A stretch of 64,000 nucleotides of DNA from Pedobacter ghigonis (GCF_903166585.1 NZ_CAESCM010000001.1:310001-374000); one strand, 5' to 3'; positions 26,005 to 34,898 are shown, counted from the first letter of the stretch. The notes: generated from the sequence alone by a model not told the origin. A program made the numbers and translations.

Positions 26005-28908
26005 TTAGATTATTTGTTTAATTACAAAGCAGGCTCCTTCAAGCCTATTGTATCGAGATTCATTAGTTGCATAGATTTCAAAATAGCTATCTGCGAGACT
26101 TTGCTTAGAAAGATAGAGACCAATTCCTCGACCGCCGGGCCGGTTAGAATAAAAGAGCTCAAAAATTTTAGTAAGTCTATGGTTTTCTATTTTCAGACCA
26201 GAGTTCATAATTAGAATTTCGCCAGTAGCTTTTAGATAATCAAAATATATTTCTTTATTCTCTACGCTTCTTAGCCAATAAATTGCATTATTAACTAAAT
26301 TGATAAATACGGTGTGAACGACTGGTTCTTTAATTTCGAGGATGTGAGAAAGAAAATTCTTTGATGCAGAAAACCTAATTCCCTCTTCTTTGATTTTTCT
26401 TTCGAAGAAATCTTCAAGATATTGGAAGATGGACTTACAAGTAATTGTTTTTGCACTACTACCAGAAATTCGATACAAAGGAGACAATAGACCATATTTA
26501 TCTTCCAAGCTTTTGAACGATTTTTTAAGGTTATTAAAGAGCGGTGAGATACTTTGAGGTAAACCTCCCTCTAATTTTTCAATCACAGAATTAATTTGAG
26601 AGTACAGAACATTAAACTCATGATCAATAATTTCCACTGCAATTCCGAGTTGAGCGGCATCCCTAGTCTGCTCCCATTGATATTTAATATTTTCATATTC
26701 AGCTCGATATGCTCCTTGTACCAATTCTTCATCAATTTCAAAAGATAACTTTTGGACGTGTTCAACCAAAGGACTAATTTCAGAACTTATAAGTTCTGAA
26801 AGTTGTCCAAATTTATTTTGAATGCTAGATGAACTTGTTATAATATCATCTTTTGTGTCAATCGATGCCTCTAGATCATCCTTGGTAAACTTCAAATCTT
26901 CCAATATTGAATTTGATCGATAGTCGAATTCGGTCAATATTTCTCTAAATTTATCGTCAAGGTTTTTTTTATTTTTATACAGGACACTTTCTAATTCGGC
27001 TTGATACCTTGTATACTGCCTAGTAAACTCTAATTTTAGTTCTTTAATTTGAAGTTCAGTGTGAACCCTATCAATTAGCTGTTTGCTTTCTTTTTGTATA
27101 GTATTATTAAATTCTTCAACTTCATTTTCATATTGATACAATCTATCAAGTTGAAGTTCTGTAGGTTGGTAGGCTTTTGATGGTTTAGGTATAAAATTTT
27201 TAAATTCTATGTCAAGGGTTTGAATTTGTTCCAGGATTTCTTCGAGCTCCTGATAGATTATTTTCGATTTATTTAATTTGATATTTAACTCGTTCAGCAA
27301 ACGTTTGTAGTTTTCCTGATATTTCTTAAAGTTTACGGGATATTCTTTTAAGCTTCTTGTGAACGCTTTTTTCGCTTCTGTCTCTCTAATCTTATCTTTT
27401 TTCAATGCGTTAGACTGATCTTTTAAATCTTTTTTCTTGTCTAAAAAGATCCCTTGTTTCGCTTCGGAACCAAAAAATTCTTTAGAAAGATCTATAAAAA
27501 ATGCTTCTAAGTCCCCTTTGAATGCTCTATATGGCGCATTATTGATCAACCCTTCTCGACTTGACTTATCTTTCAAATTTTCATTTCGGTTCCTAGCCAA
27601 CTCAATGTATCCAAACATGCGCCTATGACTGAAGAAATATGTACCAGCACGCATTGAACGGCGTTTTTCAAATTCTAAAAAATCATATTCCGTTCGCCCA
27701 TATGGTAAGACTCTAAAACCATCTCTATAAAGGTAAAGAGCACCATATCGTTCAATTTTTTGATTAATATTATCATAAAGTTTGCGTTCTAATTTCGTTT
27801 CACTAAAATTACCTGGAGAGTAGCCGAGTTTAATTGGGAAAGCACCATAATCGCTTCTTTTATCCTTTTTTCGAGAATTATTAAATTGGTATTGGATTTT
27901 CTCCCCATATATCTTTAGATCCCCTTTAAAAGACCCCAAACCATCAAATTCACCTTCAATTACAATATCAGCTAAGTCATAGTCTGCTGGGCTAAAAAAA
28001 TTCCCCGCTTGATTGAGAAAATCTGAATCATTTCCAATTTCTCTGTGAATTGGAAATGATGAATTAATAGGTAGTCTATCTTTTTTATCTTTAAACTGAT
28101 TTATAAATCCTGCTAAACTACTTCTAACAAATTCATTATCATTATTGTCTTCTGCACTTATGAGATTCAGTATTTGTTCTTCCGGCTTAAATATTATAAA
28201 TTTTGTACCATGGTCATCGAGAACGTCAATTAAGCTATTAACAATTTCATTTTCAAAGAAATTAGGAAGTTCAACTGCGGTTGTAGTGGTAATTATTAGG
28301 TCTCGAAGAGGAATTTGAGACTCCTCCCATACTTGATTCCCAGCAACGTCTTTAACTCTTTTGAAATTTGAGAGAAATTCCTTTTTAAGAATTTCAAAAC
28401 TATTCCGTATATCATCGATACTACTAATTTCTACAACTGGAATTTGGATGTCATCCAGAAAGAGATTATAGTTCTCTAAAAGACGCCAGTCAAAGTACAT
28501 AATTTGAAGTTTGTGTCCAAGCTTCTTGGTAAGCATCAACATGGGAGAACCAAGAAAAGCAACAGACAACCTTCCAATTCCTTTTTCGCCCGCTTTTATC
28601 CGCGGTTTTTTCCAAAGGGTATCTATACCTTCCACATCTATATCTTTTGTACGACTTTTAGAATCCGTACCGAGCACCAGCCACTTATCAAAGATGTCTT
28701 TATTTGACATCCCCTTACCATCATCCGTGATCAGAAAAATAGGGCTATTTAAATTTTGATATCCAGGCAAATAAAGCTCTGCAGTTAAATTATCTGCATA
28801 TGCATCAAATCCATTTTTCCACAGCTCAGTAATCGCTGTGGGAAGATCAGCAATTTGACCTTTTCCTAATAAATCTACGGCCCTTGCTTTAGTCCTGAAT
28901 TGTGCCAT
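26005..28908 (-). CDS. Large GHKL ATPase with MutL/MORC-like N-domain and histidine-kinase-like C-domain
   Basis: This 967-residue protein carries two ATPase modules. The N-terminal GHKL domain has an N-box ELWKNGFDA (Glu28, Asn32, Asp35), G1 DDGKGM at 62-67 and a G2-type GEKGIGRLSVAFLG at 107-120, as in HSP90, MutL and MORC. A long coiled coil covers about residues 490-740. The C-terminus reads as a histidine-kinase core: His763 in DHEF followed by a helical bundle, then N-box NLVNNAIYWL (870-879) and IFELFYSNRPGGRGIGLYLSKQSL. MutL/MORC-like ATPases are known neighbours of restriction-modification genes. Its start overlaps the methyltransferase gene by 20 bases, and the receiver-protein gene follows within six. 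It is probably the sensor or engine of the locus. Confidence 0.8.
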   Translation of the reverse strand: MAQFRTKARAVDLLGKGQIADLPTAITELWKNGFDAYADNLTAELYLPGYQNLNSPIFLITDDGKGMSNKDIFDKWLVLGTDSKSRTKDIDVEGIDTLWKKPRIKAGEKGIGRLSVAFLGSPMLMLTKKLGHKLQIMYFDWRLLENYNLFLDDIQIPVVEISSIDDIRNSFEILKKEFLSNFKRVKDVAGNQVWEESQIPLRDLIITTTTAVELPNFFENEIVNSLIDVLDDHGTKFIIFKPEEQILNLISAEDNNDNEFVRSSLAGFINQFKDKKDRLPINSSFPIHREIGNDSDFLNQAGNFFSPADYDLADIVIEGEFDGLGSFKGDLKIYGEKIQYQFNNSRKKDKRSDYGAFPIKLGYSPGNFSETKLERKLYDNINQKIERYGALYLYRDGFRVLPYGRTEYDFLEFEKRRSMRAGTYFFSHRRMFGYIELARNRNENLKDKSSREGLINNAPYRAFKGDLEAFFIDLSKEFFGSEAKQGIFLDKKKDLKDQSNALKKDKIRETEAKKAFTRSLKEYPVNFKKYQENYKRLLNELNIKLNKSKIIYQELEEILEQIQTLDIEFKNFIPKPSKAYQPTELQLDRLYQYENEVEEFNNTIQKESKQLIDRVHTELQIKELKLEFTRQYTRYQAELESVLYKNKKNLDDKFREILTEFDYRSNSILEDLKFTKDDLEASIDTKDDIITSSSSIQNKFGQLSELISSEISPLVEHVQKLSFEIDEELVQGAYRAEYENIKYQWEQTRDAAQLGIAVEIIDHEFNVLYSQINSVIEKLEGGLPQSISPLFNNLKKSFKSLEDKYGLLSPLYRISGSSAKTITCKSIFQYLEDFFERKIKEEGIRFSASKNFLSHILEIKEPVVHTVFINLVNNAIYWLRSVENKEIYFDYLKATGEILIMNSGLKIENHRLTKIFELFYSNRPGGRGIGLYLSKQSLADSYFEIYATNESRYNRLEGACFVIKQII

Positions 28909-29998
28909 TCTGATGATTTTGTATAATTGCCTTGCCTACCGCTTCGGCATATTTAGGAGGTACTGCATTGCCAATCATCCTGGCAATACCTGCAATACTA
29001 GTTCCTTTAAATTTATAATGCAAGGGGAAAGATTGTAAAACTGCACCCTCTCTTAGAGAGATCGCTCTATCTTCCTCCGGGTGTGCGAATCTCCCATTCG
29101 AAAAGCTAAAAAATTTCGTTGTAATAGTAGGTGCTGGCTTGTCCCACCACATACGCCCATAAATATCTTTGAATCCGTCTATTTTGCCGTAATGACAGGG
29201 AGGAGCCAATCTTTCATCATAAACGTAAGCTAACCTAGTACCGCCATTTTGAGGCGTCAAACTGAGCCTTTCTAAGTTAAGGGCATTTAAACCTGCAGCG
29301 CTATGTATAAAGTCGGTCTCATCTTTATGTCCTTGTTTTATTTTTGGAAATCCGTTTTGCTCACCTAAAACATCTCTAACGGTAACTTTCTTGCTTTGTG
29401 ATATTACGGGCTCTAATTCTATTCCTGTTATTCTATTTGCGATTAAAGTAAATCTTTTTCGATGTTGTGGTACGCCATAACTGCTAACCTCATGAACTTT
29501 AAAATGAACTTTGTAATCTTTGTCTTCAAGCCATGTAACAAACTCATTTAATCCGCTTTCTTCCTTTTTCTTTAAAACTCCAGGAACGTTTTCTACTACT
29601 ACATAGCCAGGATTGAAGTAAGTAACAAAACGATGGAACTCTTTTAATAAGTTTTTAGACTGTGCTGATTTTTCCTTCGTTGTATTTATAATCGACCAAA
29701 ATTGGCATGGACTACAGCCAATTAATAATAAATTGTCATCGTTTTTCTTTAAAGAAAGCTTTTTTTGAAGGTCTTCGGCTTCTAAATCAAATACATTAGC
29801 ATGAATAAATTCAGCATCTTTGATATTTGCTTTATACGTTGCCTCGCAATTTTGATCAAAATCTATGCCTGCTAAAATTTCTATTCCTGCTTGCTGCATA
29901 CCGTAGCTCATGCCACCGCCAGAGCAGAAAAAATCAACGGCTTTAATAGTATTATTTGCCGCAACAGTATTTGCGGATGTATTTTTCTCTGAGCCCAT
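28889..29998 (-). CDS. DNA (cytosine-5)-methyltransferase
   Basis: This 369-residue C5 methyltransferase has motif I as DFFCSGGGMSYG (residues 22-33), catalytic Cys98 in SPCQ, ENVPG, QHRKR and the C-terminal GNAVPPKYAEAVG. It methylates cytosine in a short DNA site; the target cannot be read from sequence. Motif I begins DFF rather than the common DLF. It is first in the operon with the GHKL ATPase, receiver and HEPN-like genes, and its end overlaps the ATPase start by 20 bases. It should protect self DNA while the other products act on unmodified DNA (inference). Confidence 0.92.
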   Translation of the reverse strand: MGSEKNTSANTVAANNTIKAVDFFCSGGGMSYGMQQAGIEILAGIDFDQNCEATYKANIKDAEFIHANVFDLEAEDLQKKLSLKKNDDNLLLIGCSPCQFWSIINTTKEKSAQSKNLLKEFHRFVTYFNPGYVVVENVPGVLKKKEESGLNEFVTWLEDKDYKVHFKVHEVSSYGVPQHRKRFTLIANRITGIELEPVISQSKKVTVRDVLGEQNGFPKIKQGHKDETDFIHSAAGLNALNLERLSLTPQNGGTRLAYVYDERLAPPCHYGKIDGFKDIYGRMWWDKPAPTITTKFFSFSNGRFAHPEEDRAISLREGAVLQSFPLHYKFKGTSIAGIARMIGNAVPPKYAEAVGKAIIQNHQNGTIQD

Positions 29999-30024
29999 TT
30001 AATTATAGATATGGCAAGTTATTA

Positions 30025-30048
30025 CAAAATTACAAAATTACAAAATTT
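30025..30048 (-). promoter_or_regulatory. Triple 8-bp repeat with candidate -7 boxes for the methyltransferase operon
   Basis: CAAAATTA, CAAAATTA and CAAAATTT follow one another. On the minus strand the first two read TAATTTTG, matching TAnnTTTG, at 27-42 bases before the ATG at 29998. No consensus -33 TTG is evident. The repeat could also bind a regulator. Confidence 0.45.
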
Positions 30049-30111
30049 TCACTGTGTTTACAGTATTACACTGATTACCCTTCTTAACGTTTTTTCTTCT
30101 ATTTTTATATT

Positions 30112-30723
30112 ATGAAGAAGCTAATCTACTATCCTAATTTTGAGCCCCCTACAACCAATTGGCTAAAATTCGCTATCCTGTATTTAGATCGCTTGGAAAG
30201 TATTGTTCCATACAACCATATGCATTTAATAAGTGATGATTACCTTAGATTACAAAATGAAACAAACCTTGTGGAGTTATTTTCTCCAACTGACAGTCAA
30301 GGTTATCGTGCAACACTGAACGCCATTACAGAAACTGAAAAGTTTTTACAAAAACCGTATCAATTCAGTGGATTATTTAACAAACCAAATGTATTAAGGG
30401 ATTGGAGAAATCCTAACACATGGAATTACGAAATATATGAAGGAAAATTTTCCTACTCATGGATAGCATATTGCGAAGAGCAAAAAATCGGTATGCGTAC
30501 GCAGGATGGGATTTTGTTAACCGAAAACCTCGCGTTCCTTTACATGACACATCTTGCAAAAGAAATTGCTCATGATGGGGGAGCTGATATTATTACAGAC
30601 AATTTAAGTTACGATCATTATACAAGTTTTTCTAGAGGTAAAACACCTCTTGCGCAAAGACAACAGTTTATCAAAGGAATTATAGAACTTAAAGTACCTC
30701 AAAATCTAAACCAATTTAGGTGA
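30112..30723 (+). CDS. DUF6236-like protein, probably C-terminally shortened
   Basis: This 203-residue protein opens with IYYPNFEPPTTNWLKFAILYLDRLESIVP, the N-terminal pattern I associate with DUF6236 proteins of defence islands (a tryptophan-lysine helix after YYP). Relatives are, as I recall, near 300 residues, so this copy may lack its end, although no continuation is visible after the stop in any frame. The biochemical function is unknown. It is divergent from the methyltransferase operon with 113 bases between the starts. Confidence 0.5.
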   Translation: MKKLIYYPNFEPPTTNWLKFAILYLDRLESIVPYNHMHLISDDYLRLQNETNLVELFSPTDSQGYRATLNAITETEKFLQKPYQFSGLFNKPNVLRDWRNPNTWNYEIYEGKFSYSWIAYCEEQKIGMRTQDGILLTENLAFLYMTHLAKEIAHDGGADIITDNLSYDHYTSFSRGKTPLAQRQQFIKGIIELKVPQNLNQFR

Positions 30724-30998
30724 AAAATAGATAAGTTAAAACTTCGTTTCAAATCAATGAAATTGAAATAGTCCCCTAAGTACATTTTTTTCAATTGCAA
30801 TGCCACCGGTATTTCTTTCTTTCGAAATTACGCTACCCTTTTGCATATCGACGCTATCCGATTTTGTTTAAATTAAACTACCATGCAATCAATCACTGTT
30901 TTCTTTTCAGTTGCACCACCTCAGTAAACACCTCAGGGTACAGTATTTATTTCAAATAACAAATATTGAAGATTTTGTTATTTTTGAAGAAAAACAGA
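30724..30998. other. Spacer before the Eco47II-like gene with candidate -7 box
   Basis: No gene is visible. TATTTTTG at 30979-30986 matches TAnnTTTG and ends 12 bases before the ATG at 30999. It is identical to the candidate -7 box of the cognate methyltransferase gene on the other strand (33080-33087). Confidence 0.4.
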
Positions 30999-31763
30999 AT
31001 GGCCAACAAATATCTAAATTACATTTCTGATGAACACTTTTTGAAATGTATCGCAAATCTCCACAGCTCTTACCTCCGCGCCAAAAACAACGTAAATAAA
31101 AAGGACTTTTATAAAAATAAGGTAGATACCATTAAACTAACCTTTGATACCAAGTTCAATGAAATCGATGAGGAGGCTTTGATCGAATCGGAGATCCTCC
31201 GCCAAATCGATAAATCAATCAATAATTCCATAGGGACTTTCCACGAGCAGATACTAGGGGGAATTGAGGGGTTTGAGATTGGGAAGCTTAGCGGCTTCGA
31301 CATCAAAGCCACAAACGACACTCTTTTCGCCGATATCAAAAACAAGCACAATACAATGAACAGCAGTGCCGCGGAAGCCCTTTTCCAGAAGCTGGCCAAA
31401 TATGCGGACAATTTCAAGAAATCTACCTGCTACTGGGTTCAAATCCTGGCGACTGACAGTTTTGATTCCAAATGGGCAGGCATCATAAATGGGAAAGAGT
31501 ATAGCCATAGCAGGGTAAACAAGATTTCCGGCGACCGGTTCTACGCCCTTTTAACTGGTGAGGATGATGCATTGGCAAAGCTATACCTTGCCTTGCCAAA
31601 GGCTACAGATGCCTATCTGGCCAAGATCCCCAAAGCAGAGGAGCAGGCAAAGAATTCTGCACTTTCAGAGATCAACAAGGAGATTGAAAAAAGCCACCGC
31701 AGCATCCTGGATCAAATCACTTTTGATAATTTCGGATATTACAATGGCTTTGATAAGCTTTGA
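30999..31763 (+). CDS. Eco47II-family type II restriction endonuclease
   Basis: The start at 30999 gives 254 residues; an upstream ATG at 30966 would overlap the candidate promoter. The segment GFDIKATNDTLFADIKNKHN holds the PD-(D/E)XK-type catalytic residues (Asp101, Asp112, Lys114), and Glu84 in TFHEQIL may be a further ligand. The overall sequence resembles the Eco47II/Sau96I-like enzymes, whose known members cut GGNCC; the specificity here is inferred from family only. Its partner methyltransferase converges from the right with 32 bases between the stops. Base composition is richer in G+C than the neighbouring ATPase operon, which suggests separate acquisition. Confidence 0.8.
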   Translation: MANKYLNYISDEHFLKCIANLHSSYLRAKNNVNKKDFYKNKVDTIKLTFDTKFNEIDEEALIESEILRQIDKSINNSIGTFHEQILGGIEGFEIGKLSGFDIKATNDTLFADIKNKHNTMNSSAAEALFQKLAKYADNFKKSTCYWVQILATDSFDSKWAGIINGKEYSHSRVNKISGDRFYALLTGEDDALAKLYLALPKATDAYLAKIPKAEEQAKNSALSEINKEIEKSHRSILDQITFDNFGYYNGFDKL

Positions 31764-31795
31764 TGCAGTATTTTAACCGCCTGCCTTTGTGGCTA

Positions 31796-33055
31796 TCAGG
31801 CACTTTTAAGTTTCTCGGCCTGGGCATAATAGGAGTTCAGGAATTCAACAATTGAGCCCCCTATCGCTGCTGCCAAGTTGACTGGCACTGCATTGCCTAT
31901 CTGTTTGTACTGTGCAGAGACTGGCCCCTGAAATTCCCATTCGTCTGGAAAAGTCTGTATCCTGGCGTATTCCCTTACAGTAAAAGGCCGGGTGTGGTCA
32001 GGATGGCACCTTTCGGTCTGTTTCTGTGCAGGACTGCAAGTTAGGGTAAGCGATGGCTCGTCCCAGCTGATCCTCCTGGCCATGCCAGTCTTTCCACCGC
32101 CAAGATAAAAGCTTTTTTGCATATACTGCTTCTGGATGTTCAAGGGAAGATCCCGCCAGTACCCGCCTGGGGGTACAAGGTCCAAAACATCTTTTTTTGA
32201 TGCAGGGTATTTCGTCCCGGCAGAATGCGGTACGTCCGTCTCAAACAGTGTCCCTGCCTTTAGGGCATCACGGAGGGTGAATACTTTTTTACTGGCCAGG
32301 GGGTAATTGAAATCGATGTCAATATCTTTCCTCACCCCAACCAATATCAGCCGTTCCCGCTTTTGTGGGACATTGTAAAAGATTGCACGCAATACTTTTG
32401 GGTCAATAACCCTATAACCGATCTCATCCAAAATGGCAATCATTGTCTTAAGCGTACGTCCCGAATCGTGGTTCAACAGACCTTTCACATTCTCCCCGAT
32501 ACAGATCTTTGGGTTGGTTTCCTGTACCGTCCTTGCGAACTCATAGAAAAGGGTTCCCCTGGCGTCATCAAACCCGAACCGTTTTCCAGCATAGCTAAAG
32601 GCTTGGCAGGGAAAGCCGCCTGTCACCACATCAACCCTATCCTTGTATTCCTTAAAGGAAATATCCCGTATATCGCCGGGAATGACATTCCATTCCGGCC
32701 TGTTTGCCTGTAAAGTCTTAACTGCGTATTTATCAATTTCATTCAAGGCAAGGCATTTTAGCCCCGCCTTCTCCATGCCTATGGCCAGCCCGCCGGCGCC
32801 GGCAAAGAGCTCAAGTACACTATATTGGTTGTCAGCTTTAGGTAATGATATCCTCTGGTCTAGGGTTTTGTTTTTGGGCATATTCTGGAATTCTTCGAAC
32901 TGTTGGAGTTGGTCTAGGGTATAGTATCGGTAATTGCTCATGGGGTCACGGTGGGCGCTTAGCTTTTCTGCCCGGTCCCACCTTCTTAAGGTTTCTTTGC
33001 TTCTGGAGAGTATCGAAGCAACCTCCTCTAGGGAGTACTTGTCCTTTATAACCAT
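31796..33055 (-). CDS. C5 cytosine methyltransferase with fused MerR-type HTH
   Basis: From the ATG at 33055 (a TTG at 33064 would add three residues) this is 419 residues. Residues 1-60 are a MerR-like HTH (YSLEEVASILSRSKETLRRWDRAEKL...YRYYTLDQLQQF). The C5 methyltransferase follows with VLELFAGAGGLAIG, GGFPCQAFS, GENVKGLL, QKRERLILVG and GNAVPVNLA. It is the modification partner of the Eco47II-like enzyme. An N-terminal HTH on C5 methyltransferases is known to allow self-repression, and half-sites overlap its start codon. Confidence 0.92.
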   Translation of the reverse strand: MVIKDKYSLEEVASILSRSKETLRRWDRAEKLSAHRDPMSNYRYYTLDQLQQFEEFQNMPKNKTLDQRISLPKADNQYSVLELFAGAGGLAIGMEKAGLKCLALNEIDKYAVKTLQANRPEWNVIPGDIRDISFKEYKDRVDVVTGGFPCQAFSYAGKRFGFDDARGTLFYEFARTVQETNPKICIGENVKGLLNHDSGRTLKTMIAILDEIGYRVIDPKVLRAIFYNVPQKRERLILVGVRKDIDIDFNYPLASKKVFTLRDALKAGTLFETDVPHSAGTKYPASKKDVLDLVPPGGYWRDLPLNIQKQYMQKSFYLGGGKTGMARRISWDEPSLTLTCSPAQKQTERCHPDHTRPFTVREYARIQTFPDEWEFQGPVSAQYKQIGNAVPVNLAAAIGGSIVEFLNSYYAQAEKLKSA

Positions 33056-33087
33056 ATTACACAACCTTATACATGGTTACAAAAATA
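33049..33087 (-). promoter_or_regulatory. Operator-like half-sites and -7 box over the methyltransferase start
   Basis: TAACCAT (33049-33055, including the start codon) and ATGGTTA (33073-33079) are perfect inverted copies. A third half-site, AACCTT, starts at 33063. On the minus strand TATTTTTG (33087-33080) matches TAnnTTTG and abuts the right arm. This would let the fused HTH block its own promoter. Confidence 0.55.
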
Positions 33088-33213
33088 GAAACATATCTGA
33101 AATTGCGAATATACTAAAAAAATTAGTTTTCCACATTATTCCTTTATAGTGTGTTGGCGCAGGGACAATCAATAATCTGCTGGAAATAGCCAGCCATTTT
33201 TTTACTTTTTCAG

Positions 33214-33768
33214 TTAGGCAATCCGGGTGAAAGCCCCGCCTTTAAGATCCAACACAAAACTTCCCTTAGCATTTCCCTTTTGATCCCCCACCCGTTGGGT
33301 ATAGGCATGTAGCGGCGCCGAAGCTACAGCTTTAAGCATATCATCATATTTTAGGTGCCAAACGCCAACCATAGGCTGTACCAATATTTCCCTTGGCCCT
33401 ACGAACCTGATTGCTTGCCAATCGACCCAAAAATAGATATCTATGCCGGGATAATTTTCCCGGTAGCGCAAAAAGTCCTTTTCATTAAAGGTAACTGCGT
33501 ACTGGGGATTGATCCCATACTTGGCACCAGAAAGGAAAAATGGGGTATTCTGTGTTTTAAGATCAGCATACAAGCCACTTTCCTTGTAAGAAAGATCCGG
33601 CGCGTAAATATTATATTGCTTCTCAGGGTTGATTATAAGTTCAAGGTGTGGGTAGCGCCTGACGAATACTTCCTCAAAGCTCGCCCCCTTTTCACACCAA
33701 TCCCCTTTGTCTTGCAAGTCGTGCTGTACAATTTCATTTCCCCGTATATCAAAGGTCTTATAGGCCAT
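33214..33768 (-). CDS. Small protein with a PD-(D/E)XK nuclease-type motif
   Basis: I recognise no named family for this 184-residue protein. Pro57-Asp58 in YAPDLS followed after ten residues by Asp69-Leu70-Lys71 in YADLKTQ fits PD-(D/E)XK, with a possible additional acid near Glu32/33 in the preceding helix. The rest has alternating strands and helices (YAVTFNEKDFLRY, IDIYFWVDWQAIRFVG). It lies 158 bases upstream of the methyltransferase start and in the same direction, so it may belong to the Eco47II-type locus as a second nuclease or accessory. Confidence 0.55.
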   Translation of the reverse strand: MAYKTFDIRGNEIVQHDLQDKGDWCEKGASFEEVFVRRYPHLELIINPEKQYNIYAPDLSYKESGLYADLKTQNTPFFLSGAKYGINPQYAVTFNEKDFLRYRENYPGIDIYFWVDWQAIRFVGPREILVQPMVGVWHLKYDDMLKAVASAPLHAYTQRVGDQKGNAKGSFVLDLKGGAFTRIA

Positions 33769-34257
33769 GATCTTTTTCAGCTAAAGTAAGTAATAGCTGA
33801 ATGAACCGCAAGGGAAAAACGGGCTCAAATGTCTTTAATCCATAAAGCTAGGTTGACGAACAGCCAGATAGGATTGCCTGGTAAAAACCAGTACGGCTAG
33901 CCTGCATGAAACAGCGCATCAGCTTGCAATGAAAAAGAGTAATAGTTTAAATGCCAGAAGCATGTGTGTAAACGTTCTAGGCCCCATCTTCAAGGTAAAA
34001 AAGAATTTAAGAGACATAACTGCATTCAAAATAAAGCTGAATGTAGCCCCTTGATTCGCCTAGCAAATAAGCAGTATCAAACCCTGAAGGAATTGCCCAC
34101 AAAGGAGAGACAAGCCGATACCGCTTGCAACCGCTCAGAATTATTTTTCTTCTGAAGACTCTTCTAAATATATTTTCATATCCGACAAGGATAGGGCTTT
34201 TAATATTGTTGCGGTTAAGCCTGTTGATCACCATTAGCGTAGTTTAATGCGCAGTGA
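33769..34257. other. Gene-free stretch, probable junction of acquired segments
   Basis: No gene is supported in about 490 bases. Short open frames on both strands lack domains. It lies between the restriction-modification block and a broken metallophosphoesterase, so it may mark an insertion or deletion point. Confidence 0.4.
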
Positions 34258-34824
34258 TGCCCAAACACCTATTACGGTGATATCGCCAGATGTTCTGGGG
34301 CCCATCTAGAGCAGATCAAAAATAATGTTCAACTGGTCAACAACATTACGATCAAAGCTACAGATTACGATTTAATCTTTTCAACAATGTGGTCTCACAT
34401 TAGTCCTCCAAATGAGAGACAGATATTTGATGGAATGTCCGATTTTTACGTGATCCGGAATAATGGGCAAGTTTTCAGGCCAGCTGATTACAATAAACTA
34501 CATCAGGAAAGTTTAGACTTTATTCAGGATGAAATATCAAATGAAAATGGACAGCAAAAGATTGTAGTTACTCATCATGTACCAACTTTAATGAACTATC
34601 CTTCCAGGTTTTTGGGAAGTATACTGAATGAAGCATTTGCTGTAGAATTAACTGAGATGATAGAAAAACATAATCCTCTTTATTGGATATATGGACATCA
34701 TCACCAAAACACTTTGCCTTTTAAAATTGGTAAAACAATAATGTCAACCAATCAACTTGGTTATGTAAGATCAGGGGAGCATACTAATTTTAGTTCAGCT
34801 AAACTTCTCGAGATTCTGGACTAG
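34258..34824 (+). pseudogene. Metallophosphoesterase remnant lacking its N-terminal half
   Basis: From the ATG at 34387 there are 145 residues that match only the C-terminal part of calcineurin-like phosphoesterases: VVTHHVPT and WIYGHHHQN hold metal-binding His residues. The same frame is open upstream to 34258 and still reads like the family (NNVQLVNNITI...YDLIFSTMWSHI), but it has no start codon. The N-terminal DxH and GDxxD metal motifs are absent from all nearby frames. The gene is therefore 5'-truncated, probably by rearrangement at about 34.26 kb. Confidence 0.75.
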
Positions 34825-34898
34825 ATTTTAAAGATTTGCTTAGTTTTGCGGCAGAAAATATTTGTATTTGGGGTATGAGCTATTGTCTCCGAGAATAA

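Noticed and set aside
30025..30048. CRISPR-like repeat
   Set aside because: Only three 8-bp units with no spacers; explained as promoter repeats.
33964..34234. Short open frames of 63 and 75 codons on opposite strands
   Set aside because: No recognisable domain; they overlap each other in a probable junction region.
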